Assembly (NCBI GenBank): GCA_963696585.1
Contig: CAVOKW010000004.1
Span: forward strand, 1 to 64,000
Source: Parvibaculum sp963696585
Lineage (GTDB): Bacteria > Pseudomonadota > Alphaproteobacteria > Parvibaculales > Parvibaculaceae
Direction of reading: 5' to 3'
DNA length: 64,000 bases
Shown here in pieces: positions 9,252 to 16,896 of the stretch. The notes beneath the pieces are model-generated. The model was not told where the DNA came from. It did not search any database and worked only from the letters and a program-made list of their open reading frames with translations. Made by a program: the position numbers and the translations under genes. Numbering within the stretch: the stretch's first letter is position 1; each line of letters opens with the position of its first letter.

Positions 9252-11753
9252 ATGAGCCCCAGAATGAAAATCCTGTCGATTGTGGCGACGCTGTTTCTGG
9301 TGGCCATTCTGGGCGCCGGTCTGGCCGGATCGGTTTATTTGTGGCACCTCAATCAGGATCTGCCCGATGCTTCCAGGCTCGCCAATTACGAACCGCCAGT
9401 GATGACGCGTGTGCATGCCGGCGATGGCAAGATCATCGCCGAATATGCCACCGAGCGCCGTCTCTATGTGCCGATCAACGTGATCCCGAAACCCGTCATC
9501 CAGGCTTTCCTCGCCGCAGAAGACAAAAACTTTTACAGCCATGGTGGCGTCGATGCCTTTGGCATCATGCGCGCGATCATGGATAATGTGCTCAATGTGT
9601 TTCGCGAGCGGCGTCTGGTTGGCGCATCCACCATCACACAGCAGGTTGCCAAAAACTTCCTGCTGTCGAATGACCGCACCTTTGAGCGCAAGCTGCGCGA
9701 AATGCTGGTCTCGATGCGTCTGGAGAAAGCCTATACCAAGGACAAGATCCTCGAACTTTATCTCAACGAGATTTATCTCGGCGTCGGTTCCTATGGCGTC
9801 GCTGCGGCAGCCTTGAATTATTTCGGCAAGCCGCTGGACGAGCTGACCGTTGCCCAGGCCGCCTATCTTGCCACCTTGCCCAAGGCGCCGAATAACTATC
9901 ATCCCTTCCGGTTTCATGACCGTGCAGTGGCCCGTCGCAACTGGGTCATCAGCCGCATGGAAGAAGATGGTTTCATCACCGACGCGCAGGCCGAGGCCGC
10001 GCAAAAGACGGACCTTGACGTGACGCTTCGCCCCGTCGGCGTGCAGATTGCCGATGCCGAATATTTCGTCGAGCAGGTGCGCCGCGATCTCTATGCCAAA
10101 TATGGCGAGAAGAAACTTTATGAAGGCGGGCTTTCGGTTCGCACCACCATCGACACGCGCTTGCAGGGCATCGCCACGGCCTCCTTGCGCAAGGGTCTCG
10201 TTGAATATGATCGCCGTCAGGGCTGGCGCGGTCCGGTTTCAAGGCTCGAACCCGGCACCACCTGGACCGATGCGCTGACCAGGCTCAATTTTCCCGCCGA
10301 TCTCAAGCCATGGACTTATGCCGTTGTGCTCGCCGTTGCTGATGATCATGTGACGATCGGCCTGCGACCGCGCGAACTGGAGAATGGCGAATTCGCGAAA
10401 GAAACGCGCAAGGGCAGCATTCCGCTCGTCGAGCTGAAATGGGCGCGCCCGAGCCTGCCCAAAGGCTATCTCGGACCGGAAGTGAAAAAAGCGGGCGATG
10501 TGCTGAGCGTCGGCGATGTCATCTATGTCCAGCCGGTCAACAAGAACAATGCGACGGGCTCGACCGCGGTCGATCACTACGCGCTGATGCAGGTTCCCAT
10601 TGTCAACGGCGCGGTCATCGCCATGGACCCGCATACCGGCCGCGTGCTGGCCATGCAGGGAGGCTTCAGCTATGCGCTCAGCGAATTCAATCGCGCCGCC
10701 CAGGCCTTGCGCCAGCCCGGTTCATCCTTCAAGCCTTTCGTTTATGCCGCTGCGCTTGATAGCGGCTTCACCCCGGCAAGCCTTGTGCTGGATGCGCCCT
10801 TTGTCAGCGAGCAGGGACCGGGACTGGCATTGTGGAAACCGGAAAACTACGAGCATGACTTCCACGGCCCTTCGACGCTGCGCTATGGCCTTGAGCATTC
10901 GCGTAACGTCATGACCGTGCGCCTGGCGCAGGCCGTCGGCATGGACAAGATCGCAAGCTATGCGCAACGCTTCGGTATCATGGACAACATGATGCCCGTG
11001 CTCGCCATGTCGCTTGGCGCTGGCGAAACCACGCTGATGAAGCTCGCGGCCGCCTATGCCATTCTTGACAATGGCGGCAAGAAGGTGACGCCAACACTGA
11101 TCGATCGTGTTCAGGACCGCTTCGGTCGCACCATCTATCGCAATGATGATCGCGTCTGCGAGGGCTGCAATGCCGACTGGACGGGGCAGGCGCCGCCTGA
11201 ACTGCCGGACAATCGCGAGCAGGTTGAAAATCCGCAAACCGCCTATCAAATCACTTCGCTGCTTGAAGGCGTTATTCAGCGTGGCACAGGTTCGGCCGCA
11301 AAGCGCGTGGGCATTCCGCTCGCTGGCAAGACGGGTACGTCGAGCGAGGCGCGTGACGCCTGGTTCATGGGCTATTCACCCAATCTGGTTGTCGGTGTTT
11401 TTGTCGGTTACGACGATCCCCAGCCGCTGGGCCGCGCCGAAACCGGTGGCCGCACCGCGGCACCCATTTTTGCCGACATCATGGCGGACGCCATCGGCAA
11501 ACAGCCGGCGGTGCCTTTCCGGATACCTTCAGGCGTCACCCTTGTCCGCACCGATGTGGCAACAGGCCGCCCGGCCGGCCCCGACAGCACCAATGTCATT
11601 CTCGAAGCCTTCAAGTCAGGCACAGAAATGCAGGCTGGAACCGGCAGCACGCTGGGCGTTGTCGGCGGCAATGTCGGCAATGACACGGCGAGTGCAGGCG
11701 GCAGCGATACCGCCAGTGGCGGCATTGCGACGGGCACGGGCGGTCTTTACTGA
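9252..11753 (+). CDS. mrcA: Penicillin-binding protein 1A (bifunctional transglycosylase/transpeptidase)
   Basis: 833 residues with a GAGGA ribosome-binding site just upstream. One N-terminal membrane anchor (about 8-33). The GT51 glycosyltransferase domain (about 55-235) has EDKNFYSHGG with catalytic Glu90 and GASTITQQVAKN. An OB-like insert (about 320-440) follows, then the transpeptidase with SSFK (Ser491), an SRN motif in LEHSRNVM and KTGTSS. It polymerises and crosslinks peptidoglycan in the periplasm. The C-terminus is a Gly/Ser/Thr-rich tail. A 226-bp gap without genes separates it from the amidase gene. Confidence 0.96.
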   Translation: MSPRMKILSIVATLFLVAILGAGLAGSVYLWHLNQDLPDASRLANYEPPVMTRVHAGDGKIIAEYATERRLYVPINVIPKPVIQAFLAAEDKNFYSHGGVDAFGIMRAIMDNVLNVFRERRLVGASTITQQVAKNFLLSNDRTFERKLREMLVSMRLEKAYTKDKILELYLNEIYLGVGSYGVAAAALNYFGKPLDELTVAQAAYLATLPKAPNNYHPFRFHDRAVARRNWVISRMEEDGFITDAQAEAAQKTDLDVTLRPVGVQIADAEYFVEQVRRDLYAKYGEKKLYEGGLSVRTTIDTRLQGIATASLRKGLVEYDRRQGWRGPVSRLEPGTTWTDALTRLNFPADLKPWTYAVVLAVADDHVTIGLRPRELENGEFAKETRKGSIPLVELKWARPSLPKGYLGPEVKKAGDVLSVGDVIYVQPVNKNNATGSTAVDHYALMQVPIVNGAVIAMDPHTGRVLAMQGGFSYALSEFNRAAQALRQPGSSFKPFVYAAALDSGFTPASLVLDAPFVSEQGPGLALWKPENYEHDFHGPSTLRYGLEHSRNVMTVRLAQAVGMDKIASYAQRFGIMDNMMPVLAMSLGAGETTLMKLAAAYAILDNGGKKVTPTLIDRVQDRFGRTIYRNDDRVCEGCNADWTGQAPPELPDNREQVENPQTAYQITSLLEGVIQRGTGSAAKRVGIPLAGKTGTSSEARDAWFMGYSPNLVVGVFVGYDDPQPLGRAETGGRTAAPIFADIMADAIGKQPAVPFRIPSGVTLVRTDVATGRPAGPDSTNVILEAFKSGTEMQAGTGSTLGVVGGNVGNDTASAGGSDTASGGIATGTGGLY

Positions 11754-11767
11754 CCTTACCGCTTTTT

Positions 11768-11798
11768 GCGGCCTTGCCGGGTTTACAGGCAGGGCCGC
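11768..11798 (+). other. GC-rich hairpin after PBP1A
   Basis: Arms GCGGCCTTGCC and GGCAGGGCCGC pair over 11 positions with one G-U. There is no T run after it, so it may be a processing or mRNA-stability element, or a weak terminator, between PBP1A and prfB. Confidence 0.4.
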
Positions 11799-11841
11799 AG
11801 CGCCTATTTTCCGCACCGCTGTCAAACGGGAAGTGAGTCAC

Positions 11842-12970
11842 ATGCGCGCCGAAACGCAGGCCATCGCCGATGAAATCAAGCAGTCCCTCGGACTGCTGAG
11901 GAGGCATCTTTGACTGGGATTCTGCCCGCAAACGCCTTGACGAACTGAACGCCAAGGCCGAAGACCCTTCACTCTGGAACGATCCTGAAAAAGCCCAGGC
12001 CCTGATGCGGGAACGCACGAGGCTGGAGGGCGCCATTTCGACTTATCTGCGGCTCGAAGCCTCGCTCAACGACAATATCGAGTTGATCGAGATGGGCGAA
12101 GCTGAGGGTGATGAGGATATCATTCGCGAAGCCGAAACGGCTCTCAAGGCAGCGCGCGTTGAAATCCGCGCCGCCGAGATCGAGACATTGCTCTCGGGGG
12201 AGGCCGACGGCAATGACACTTATCTCGAAATCCATTCCGGCGCTGGCGGCACGGAGAGTCAGGACTGGGCTTCCATGCTGTTGCGCATGTATACGCGCTG
12301 GGCGGAGAAGAAGGGCTACAAGGTCGAGCTGATCGAGCGCCATGATGGCGAAGAAGCAGGCATCAAGTCGGCGACTCTGCTCATCAAGGGGCATAATGCC
12401 TATGGCTGGCTCAAGACCGAGTCCGGGGTGCATCGTCTGGTTCGCATTTCGCCCTATGACAGTCAGGCGCGTCGCCACACCAGTTTTTCCAGCGCCTGGG
12501 TCTATCCGGTCATCGACGACAATATTGAAGTGGATATCAAGGAAGGCGATTGCCGCATCGACACCTATCGTTCAAGCGGCGCCGGTGGCCAGCACGTCAA
12601 CACGACAGACAGCGCCGTGCGTATCACCCATGTGCCGACGGGCATTGTCGTGGCCTGTCAGAATGAACGCTCGCAGCATAAAAACCGCGCCACCGCCTGG
12701 GCGATGCTGCGTGCGCGTATCTATGAAATGGAATTGAAGAAGCGCGAAGACGCAGCGCAGGCCGAAGCCGACAGCAAGACCGACATCGGCTGGGGCCACC
12801 AGATCCGCTCTTATGTGTTGCAGCCCTATCAGATGGTCAAGGACCTGCGCACCGGCGTTGAAAGCGGCAACCCGACCGCCGTGCTCGACGGCGATCTCGA
12901 CGCCTTCATGGCGGCGGCTTTGGCGGCGCGCGTCGAGGGCTCCGACACACAGGTTGAAGATATCGATTAG
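11842..12970 (+). CDS. prfB: Peptide chain release factor 2, programmed +1 frameshift
   Basis: The product is 375 residues if decoded as 11842-11910 joined to 11912-12970. The first 23 codons end with CTT followed by in-frame TGA (11911-11913) and then C. Skipping one base continues as Asp-Trp-Asp and into a complete RF2. GAGGAGG at 11898-11904 lies three bases before the slippery CTT, exactly the arrangement of the classical RF2 autoregulatory site. The downstream part has the GGQ peptidyl-hydrolysis motif (GAGGQHVNTTDSAVRITH) and a stop-codon recognition motif SPYDS, where E. coli has SPF. RF2 terminates at UGA and UAA. A strong terminator follows. Confidence 0.96.
11898..11914 (+). promoter_or_regulatory. 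RF2 recoding site (SD-like stimulator, CTT-TGA-C)
   Basis: The internal Shine-Dalgarno-like GAGGAGG, a 3-base spacer, the slippery CTT T and the weak stop context TGAC together form the conserved autoregulatory frameshift element. When RF2 is scarce the ribosome shifts by +1 and makes more RF2. Confidence 0.93.
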
Positions 12971-12994
12971 AGCCCTGTGCCGTGTTAAAGGAAA

Positions 12995-13032
12995 AAGCCA
13001 TGGCGCGATCAACGCCATGGCTTCCTGTTTTT
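12995..13032 (+). terminator. Intrinsic terminator after prfB
   Basis: An 11-bp stem AAGCCATGGCG / CGCCATGGCTT with a 7-base loop, followed shortly by a run of five T. Confidence 0.85.
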
Positions 13033-13045
13033 GATGCAGCCCGGA

Positions 13046-13684
13046 TTACTGGGCGGCAGGACGCTTGATGACCACACCGCCGTCATTGACGACGACCGGG
13101 CTTTCCTCGGCCGGACGCGGTGTGGGTGCCGGACGCGAGCCGGCCGGGGCGCCATTGGCATAGGTCGGCGCGCTGCTGGCCGGGCTGTGGCTGCCTATCG
13201 GCGCAACGCCGGAAGGAACATTCGGACGCAGCGACGGACGCGCCGGTGTGTTCACATGACCGATGGGATCATCTGAATGGCGGCAATTGCCTTCAAAGAA
13301 GGCACCGGTTTCAACAGCCAGCGCTTCATGAAGAATGTCGCCTTCGACATGAGCCGTGGATGCAAGCTGCACGCGACGGCCACGAATGGTGCCGACAACG
13401 CGACCACGGATGACAATATCCTCGGCGACGATTTCGCCGGAGATGGATGCTTTTTCGCCAACAGTGAGTGACTGGCTGCGAATATCGCCTTCCACTGTGC
13501 CATCGACCTGGATATCACCAGTAGCGGTCATGTTGCCATGCACGACCAGATCGCTGGAAATAATGGAGGGGGCCGTTCGCGGGCCGGGACGTTTGCCGGC
13601 AGCTGGCGCCGTCGCTGGCGGCGGTGCCATGACCTGAGTCACGACAGGCTTCTCGGAGTCTTTATCCTTGTTTCGCGAAAACAT
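13046..13684 (-). CDS. Bactofilin (polymer-forming cytoskeletal protein)
   Basis: 212 residues, starting at the Met of MFSRNKDKDSEK; a longer frame would run deep into the upstream gene in another frame. The central part (about 40-145) is a right-handed beta-helix typical of bactofilins, with repeats of the type VEGDIRSQSLTVGEKASISG and IVAEDIVIRGRVVGTIRG. Flanking termini are Pro/Ala-rich and disordered. Bactofilins form nucleotide-independent membrane-associated filaments that position cell-wall enzymes. The start overlaps the end of the M23 peptidase gene by 23 bp, indicating translational coupling and joint function. Confidence 0.93.
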   Translation of the reverse strand: MFSRNKDKDSEKPVVTQVMAPPPATAPAAGKRPGPRTAPSIISSDLVVHGNMTATGDIQVDGTVEGDIRSQSLTVGEKASISGEIVAEDIVIRGRVVGTIRGRRVQLASTAHVEGDILHEALAVETGAFFEGNCRHSDDPIGHVNTPARPSLRPNVPSGVAPIGSHSPASSAPTYANGAPAGSRPAPTPRPAEESPVVVNDGGVVIKRPAAQ

Positions 13685-15056
13685 AATGACCTGCCTCAAT
13701 GAACTTTGCGGGATCGCGGACGATGCCGTTGTACCAAATTTCGTAGTGAACATGTGGTCCGCTGCTACGTCCAGTGGACCCGACCTTGCCGATAATGTCT
13801 CTGAATGCAACTTTCTGGCCAACTTTGACGGAGATGGCGTTCATATGGCCGTAACGGGTGCGGAATCCATTGCCATAGTCAACTTCAACCATGCGGCCAT
13901 AGGGGCCTTTCCAGCCCGCATAGGTCACAACGCCAGCACCTGTCACATAAATGGGAATGCCATAATCGGTCGCCATGTCGAGGCCGGCATGAAACGCCGT
14001 GCGGCCATTAAAGGGATCGCGGCGCGGACCAAAGCCGCTGGAGCGGTGATAATAAAGGACCGGCTCGGCCATCGGCATCCTGGCGATTGTATCTTCCAGG
14101 CTCGCCACCTTCGACAGGTTGCGGCTCACACGATCAAGCTGCTTGTCGAAAGCATCGTCAGCGCCGCCACCAGCGAGCTTCTCGCCGATATCCAGGCTCA
14201 TGAACGGACCGCCCTGGGCATCATCGCCTGTTCTGGCGGTCGCCTTGCGCAGGACCTCGTCCGGATTGACGACCCTGGTCATGGCGATGATCGACTTGAG
14301 CTCACGCAAACGCTTGTCGGTGGACTCTTCAACAGAGGAGATCAGGCTGTTCTGGGCACGTTCCAGCGAAGACAGGCGTGCGTCAATTCGGGACTCTGTC
14401 CCTATCTGGTTCTCGCCGCCGCCATTGGCCAATTCCGAGAAATTGATGACCTGACCTTCCGGTGCATCCTCGTCCGTGACCAGCGGCTCGCCACTGGCTT
14501 CGCGCACGGGACGTGTCGATGTGTGGACGACATCCATGCCTTCATCTGTCTGCTCGACCGACATGAGCACCGTATTGTTGCGTTCGGGATTGAGGCTGCC
14601 ACGCGATGTATCGGCATAGCGGCGCAACGCCCGATCGAGTGAATTGCTGGCCGATTGACGCTGGCCCATCAGTGCGGCGAGCTGACGATGCTTTTCTTCG
14701 AGGTCGCGTGTTGTGGCCAGAAAGCGTTCCTGCGTGATGACAAGCTGACCGTTCAACTCGTCATAGGCATTCTGCACCTGCGCCAGTCGTTCTTCATAAG
14801 CGCCCTGCATCTTGACATAGCGCCGTTCCTTGGACGCAATGATCTGCTCCTTGAATACGACGTTCACGGAAGAAAAGGCGATCCAACTGAAAAAGACGAA
14901 GGCGATGCCGACAAAGATGGCCTGCGTCAGCGGCGACAGGGAGATGAATTGCACCTGGCCATGACTGCGAATGTAGATCTGACGTTCGACATAGTGATGC
15001 CGCCAGATCCTTGAAAATCTGGCCGACCAGTTCATGTCGCGTTCGTACATGCCCAT
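13662..15056 (-). CDS. M23 (LytM) peptidoglycan endopeptidase with membrane anchor and coiled coil
   Basis: About 464 residues from the Met at 15056; alternatives are ATG 15050 and 15035, or a longer TTG at 15110, and none has a strong ribosome-binding site. A basic cytoplasmic N-terminus (MNWSARFSRIWRHHYVERQ) is followed by one membrane helix (IFVGIAFVFFSWIAF), a long periplasmic coiled coil (about 65-150), a linker and a C-terminal M23 domain. Zinc ligands are present: HAGLD and GPHVHYEI, with GHMNAISV between, so it should be catalytically active. It is organised as an operon with the bactofilin gene, a pairing known to link filament position to local wall remodelling. It presumably cuts peptide crosslinks. 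Confidence 0.92.
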   Translation of the reverse strand: MGMYERDMNWSARFSRIWRHHYVERQIYIRSHGQVQFISLSPLTQAIFVGIAFVFFSWIAFSSVNVVFKEQIIASKERRYVKMQGAYEERLAQVQNAYDELNGQLVITQERFLATTRDLEEKHRQLAALMGQRQSASNSLDRALRRYADTSRGSLNPERNNTVLMSVEQTDEGMDVVHTSTRPVREASGEPLVTDEDAPEGQVINFSELANGGGENQIGTESRIDARLSSLERAQNSLISSVEESTDKRLRELKSIIAMTRVVNPDEVLRKATARTGDDAQGGPFMSLDIGEKLAGGGADDAFDKQLDRVSRNLSKVASLEDTIARMPMAEPVLYYHRSSGFGPRRDPFNGRTAFHAGLDMATDYGIPIYVTGAGVVTYAGWKGPYGRMVEVDYGNGFRTRYGHMNAISVKVGQKVAFRDIIGKVGSTGRSSGPHVHYEIWYNGIVRDPAKFIEAGHYVFAKQG

Positions 15057-15248
15057 CAAAGCGGTAAAACCCCCCGGTTTCAGTCGCGTATCACATCCAA
15101 TTTGAAGCAAGATTTCAACATCTTGTTACCAATATATGAAGCGCATGGTTAACAGCTTTTCACGATAATGGTGTGACGACGGTTTTCTTTGACAAGTCAA
15201 TTGCCAAGAAAAATGCAGAAAGCCCATATTTCATCGATGCTTTCCGCA

Positions 15249-16091
15249 TTACACCTTGTCAGTATGCCGGGTGGCAAGCGGTTCATAAAAATTTGGCATG
15301 AGGCCCGCCAATTGTCTGGCCGGGACATTAAACGGTGGTTTCAGAATACCGCGAAAGTATTTCCGCACCAGACTATGGAAAGTACTCTCCGGATCCATCT
15401 GCTTTTGCCCGCATAAATACGTGAACCAGACTGTGCCAGCCCGCACATGGGCCCGTTCTTCTTCATAGATGATGCGGAGGATGGCGGCGCTGGCTTCATC
15501 CTGCGAAGTCTCAAGCCGTGCAATCATGCCGGGTGTCACATCCAGCCCGCGCGCTTCAAGCACCATGGGGACGATGGCCAGGCGGGCCAGAAGATCGTGC
15601 GCTGTGGCTTCGGAGGCCTGCCACAAGCCGTCATGGGCGGGGAGGTCGCCATAGGTAGCCCCTAAAGCCTGCAAGCGGGATTGCAGCATGGCGAAGTGGC
15701 GGGCCTCGTCATCGCCGACCTGCACCCAGTCGTCCAGAAAGGTGCGCGGCATATCGGCCAGACAAAACCGACCGACGAGGTCAAAGGCGAGGTCAATCGC
15801 ATTCAGTTCGATATGCGCAATGGCATGGAGAAGCGCGATGCGTCCGCGCAATCCCTTGAAGGAACGGCGCGGCATGTGCCGGGGCTCGACAAGCTCGGGC
15901 TGGGCTGGCCGACAGGGACGCAGGGGCATCTCTGCGGCGGGGGGCGAGGGATGGCCCGGCAGCGCCAGCGGCAAGTCGCCCGCGCGCCAGGCAGCAGCAA
16001 CAAGCCGCGCCATGCGGGCTTTTTCATCCGCCTGACCGGTCAGCAGGACGGCCCGCGCCCCCTCGGCAAGCGTGGCAAAGCCGGATTTCAT
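15249..16091 (-). CDS. DUF455 ferritin-like protein
   Basis: 280 residues matching the DUF455 (COG2833) family. A variable first 90 residues lead into a four-helix ferritin-like core with carboxylate/histidine motifs spaced as in di-iron proteins: HAIAHIELNAIDLA, VGDDEARHF, LEARGLD and YEEERAHV. Function of the family is not established; a di-iron oxidase or oxygenase-like role is inferred. The stop of the upstream peroxiredoxin gene lies only 3 bp before this start, so the two form a two-gene operon, hinting at peroxide or iron handling. Confidence 0.83.
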   Translation of the reverse strand: MKSGFATLAEGARAVLLTGQADEKARMARLVAAAWRAGDLPLALPGHPSPPAAEMPLRPCRPAQPELVEPRHMPRRSFKGLRGRIALLHAIAHIELNAIDLAFDLVGRFCLADMPRTFLDDWVQVGDDEARHFAMLQSRLQALGATYGDLPAHDGLWQASEATAHDLLARLAIVPMVLEARGLDVTPGMIARLETSQDEASAAILRIIYEEERAHVRAGTVWFTYLCGQKQMDPESTFHSLVRKYFRGILKPPFNVPARQLAGLMPNFYEPLATRHTDKV

Positions 16092-16094
16092 GTC

Positions 16095-16691
16095 CTAGAG
16101 GGCCTTCACGGCTTCGAGAACGGCCTTGGCATGGTCCTTCACCTTGACGTTGGTCCAGACCTTGACGACAACGCCTTTCGCATCGATCAGCACCGTGCTG
16201 CGCACAATGCCCATGAACTTGCGGCCATAAAGCGTCTTCTCGGTCCAGACACCATAGGCTTCGAGCATGGCGCCGTCTTCATCCGAGAGCAGCGTGATCG
16301 AGAGACCGTGCTTGTCGCGGAACTTGCAATGCTTTTCGATGCTGTCGCGGGAAATTCCATAAACACTGGCACCGGCTGCCTCGAACTGGGGCTTGAGGGC
16401 GGTGAAATCCAGCGCCTCGAGCGTGCAGCCAGGCGTGTCATCCCTGGGATAAAAATACAGAACCGCCGCACGGCCCTTGAGCGTCGCGAGCGAGACCTTC
16501 TGCCCCTGATCGGACAGGCGGCTGAAGGCCGGGGCCTTCTGGCCGATGGCAGGCAGGCCAGAGGCCATGGGCGCCGCTTTGACGGCGGATTTTTTGCCGA
16601 CAGGTGATTTTTTTGCAGGGGACTTATCCCCGGTCGGTTTTTTGGCCTTAGGTTCATCGGCTGGGATAGCGGGCTTCTTGCTGGTGGCCAT
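16095..16691 (-). CDS. Peroxiredoxin (BCP/PrxQ type) with Lys/Ala/Pro-rich N-terminal extension
   Basis: 198 residues. The peroxiredoxin domain covers about 45-198 with the peroxidatic cysteine C89 in DDTPGCT. The resolving Cys five residues later found in E. coli BCP is missing, but C122 in EKHCKFRDK lies where helix-3 resolving cysteines occur in other PrxQ proteins. It reduces hydroperoxides using thioredoxin. The first 42 residues are an unusual low-complexity tail rich in Lys, Pro, Ala and Ser (KKPTGDKSPAKKSPVGKK), resembling histone H1-like tails and suggesting nucleic-acid or membrane association. First gene of an operon with the DUF455 protein. Confidence 0.9.
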   Translation of the reverse strand: MATSKKPAIPADEPKAKKPTGDKSPAKKSPVGKKSAVKAAPMASGLPAIGQKAPAFSRLSDQGQKVSLATLKGRAAVLYFYPRDDTPGCTLEALDFTALKPQFEAAGASVYGISRDSIEKHCKFRDKHGLSITLLSDEDGAMLEAYGVWTEKTLYGRKFMGIVRSTVLIDAKGVVVKVWTNVKVKDHAKAVLEAVKAL

Positions 16692-16896
16692 GTGGCGGCT
16701 CCTGACTGAGGGGGGCTCAAACCCGGATACAGACCGAAATGGCCCCTGTCGACGTTAACCTTGAAGCCGCGAGGGTGAACCAAAAGGTCGCATATGAGAA
16801 GACTTGAAGCACTCAACCCTATAAAACAATCATGCTTGCGGTGATCGCGAAACGGATTCGCTACATGCCGGAATTCGGGACAGGAAAGACCGCTCG

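Noticed and set aside
11842..11913. prfB as a frameshifted pseudogene
   Set aside because: The break coincides exactly with the conserved RF2 recoding signal, so it is functional.
13046..13822. Longer bactofilin start at 13822
   Set aside because: The extra 46 residues read the M23 gene in another frame and are not bactofilin-like; ATG 13684 gives the typical MFSRNK start.
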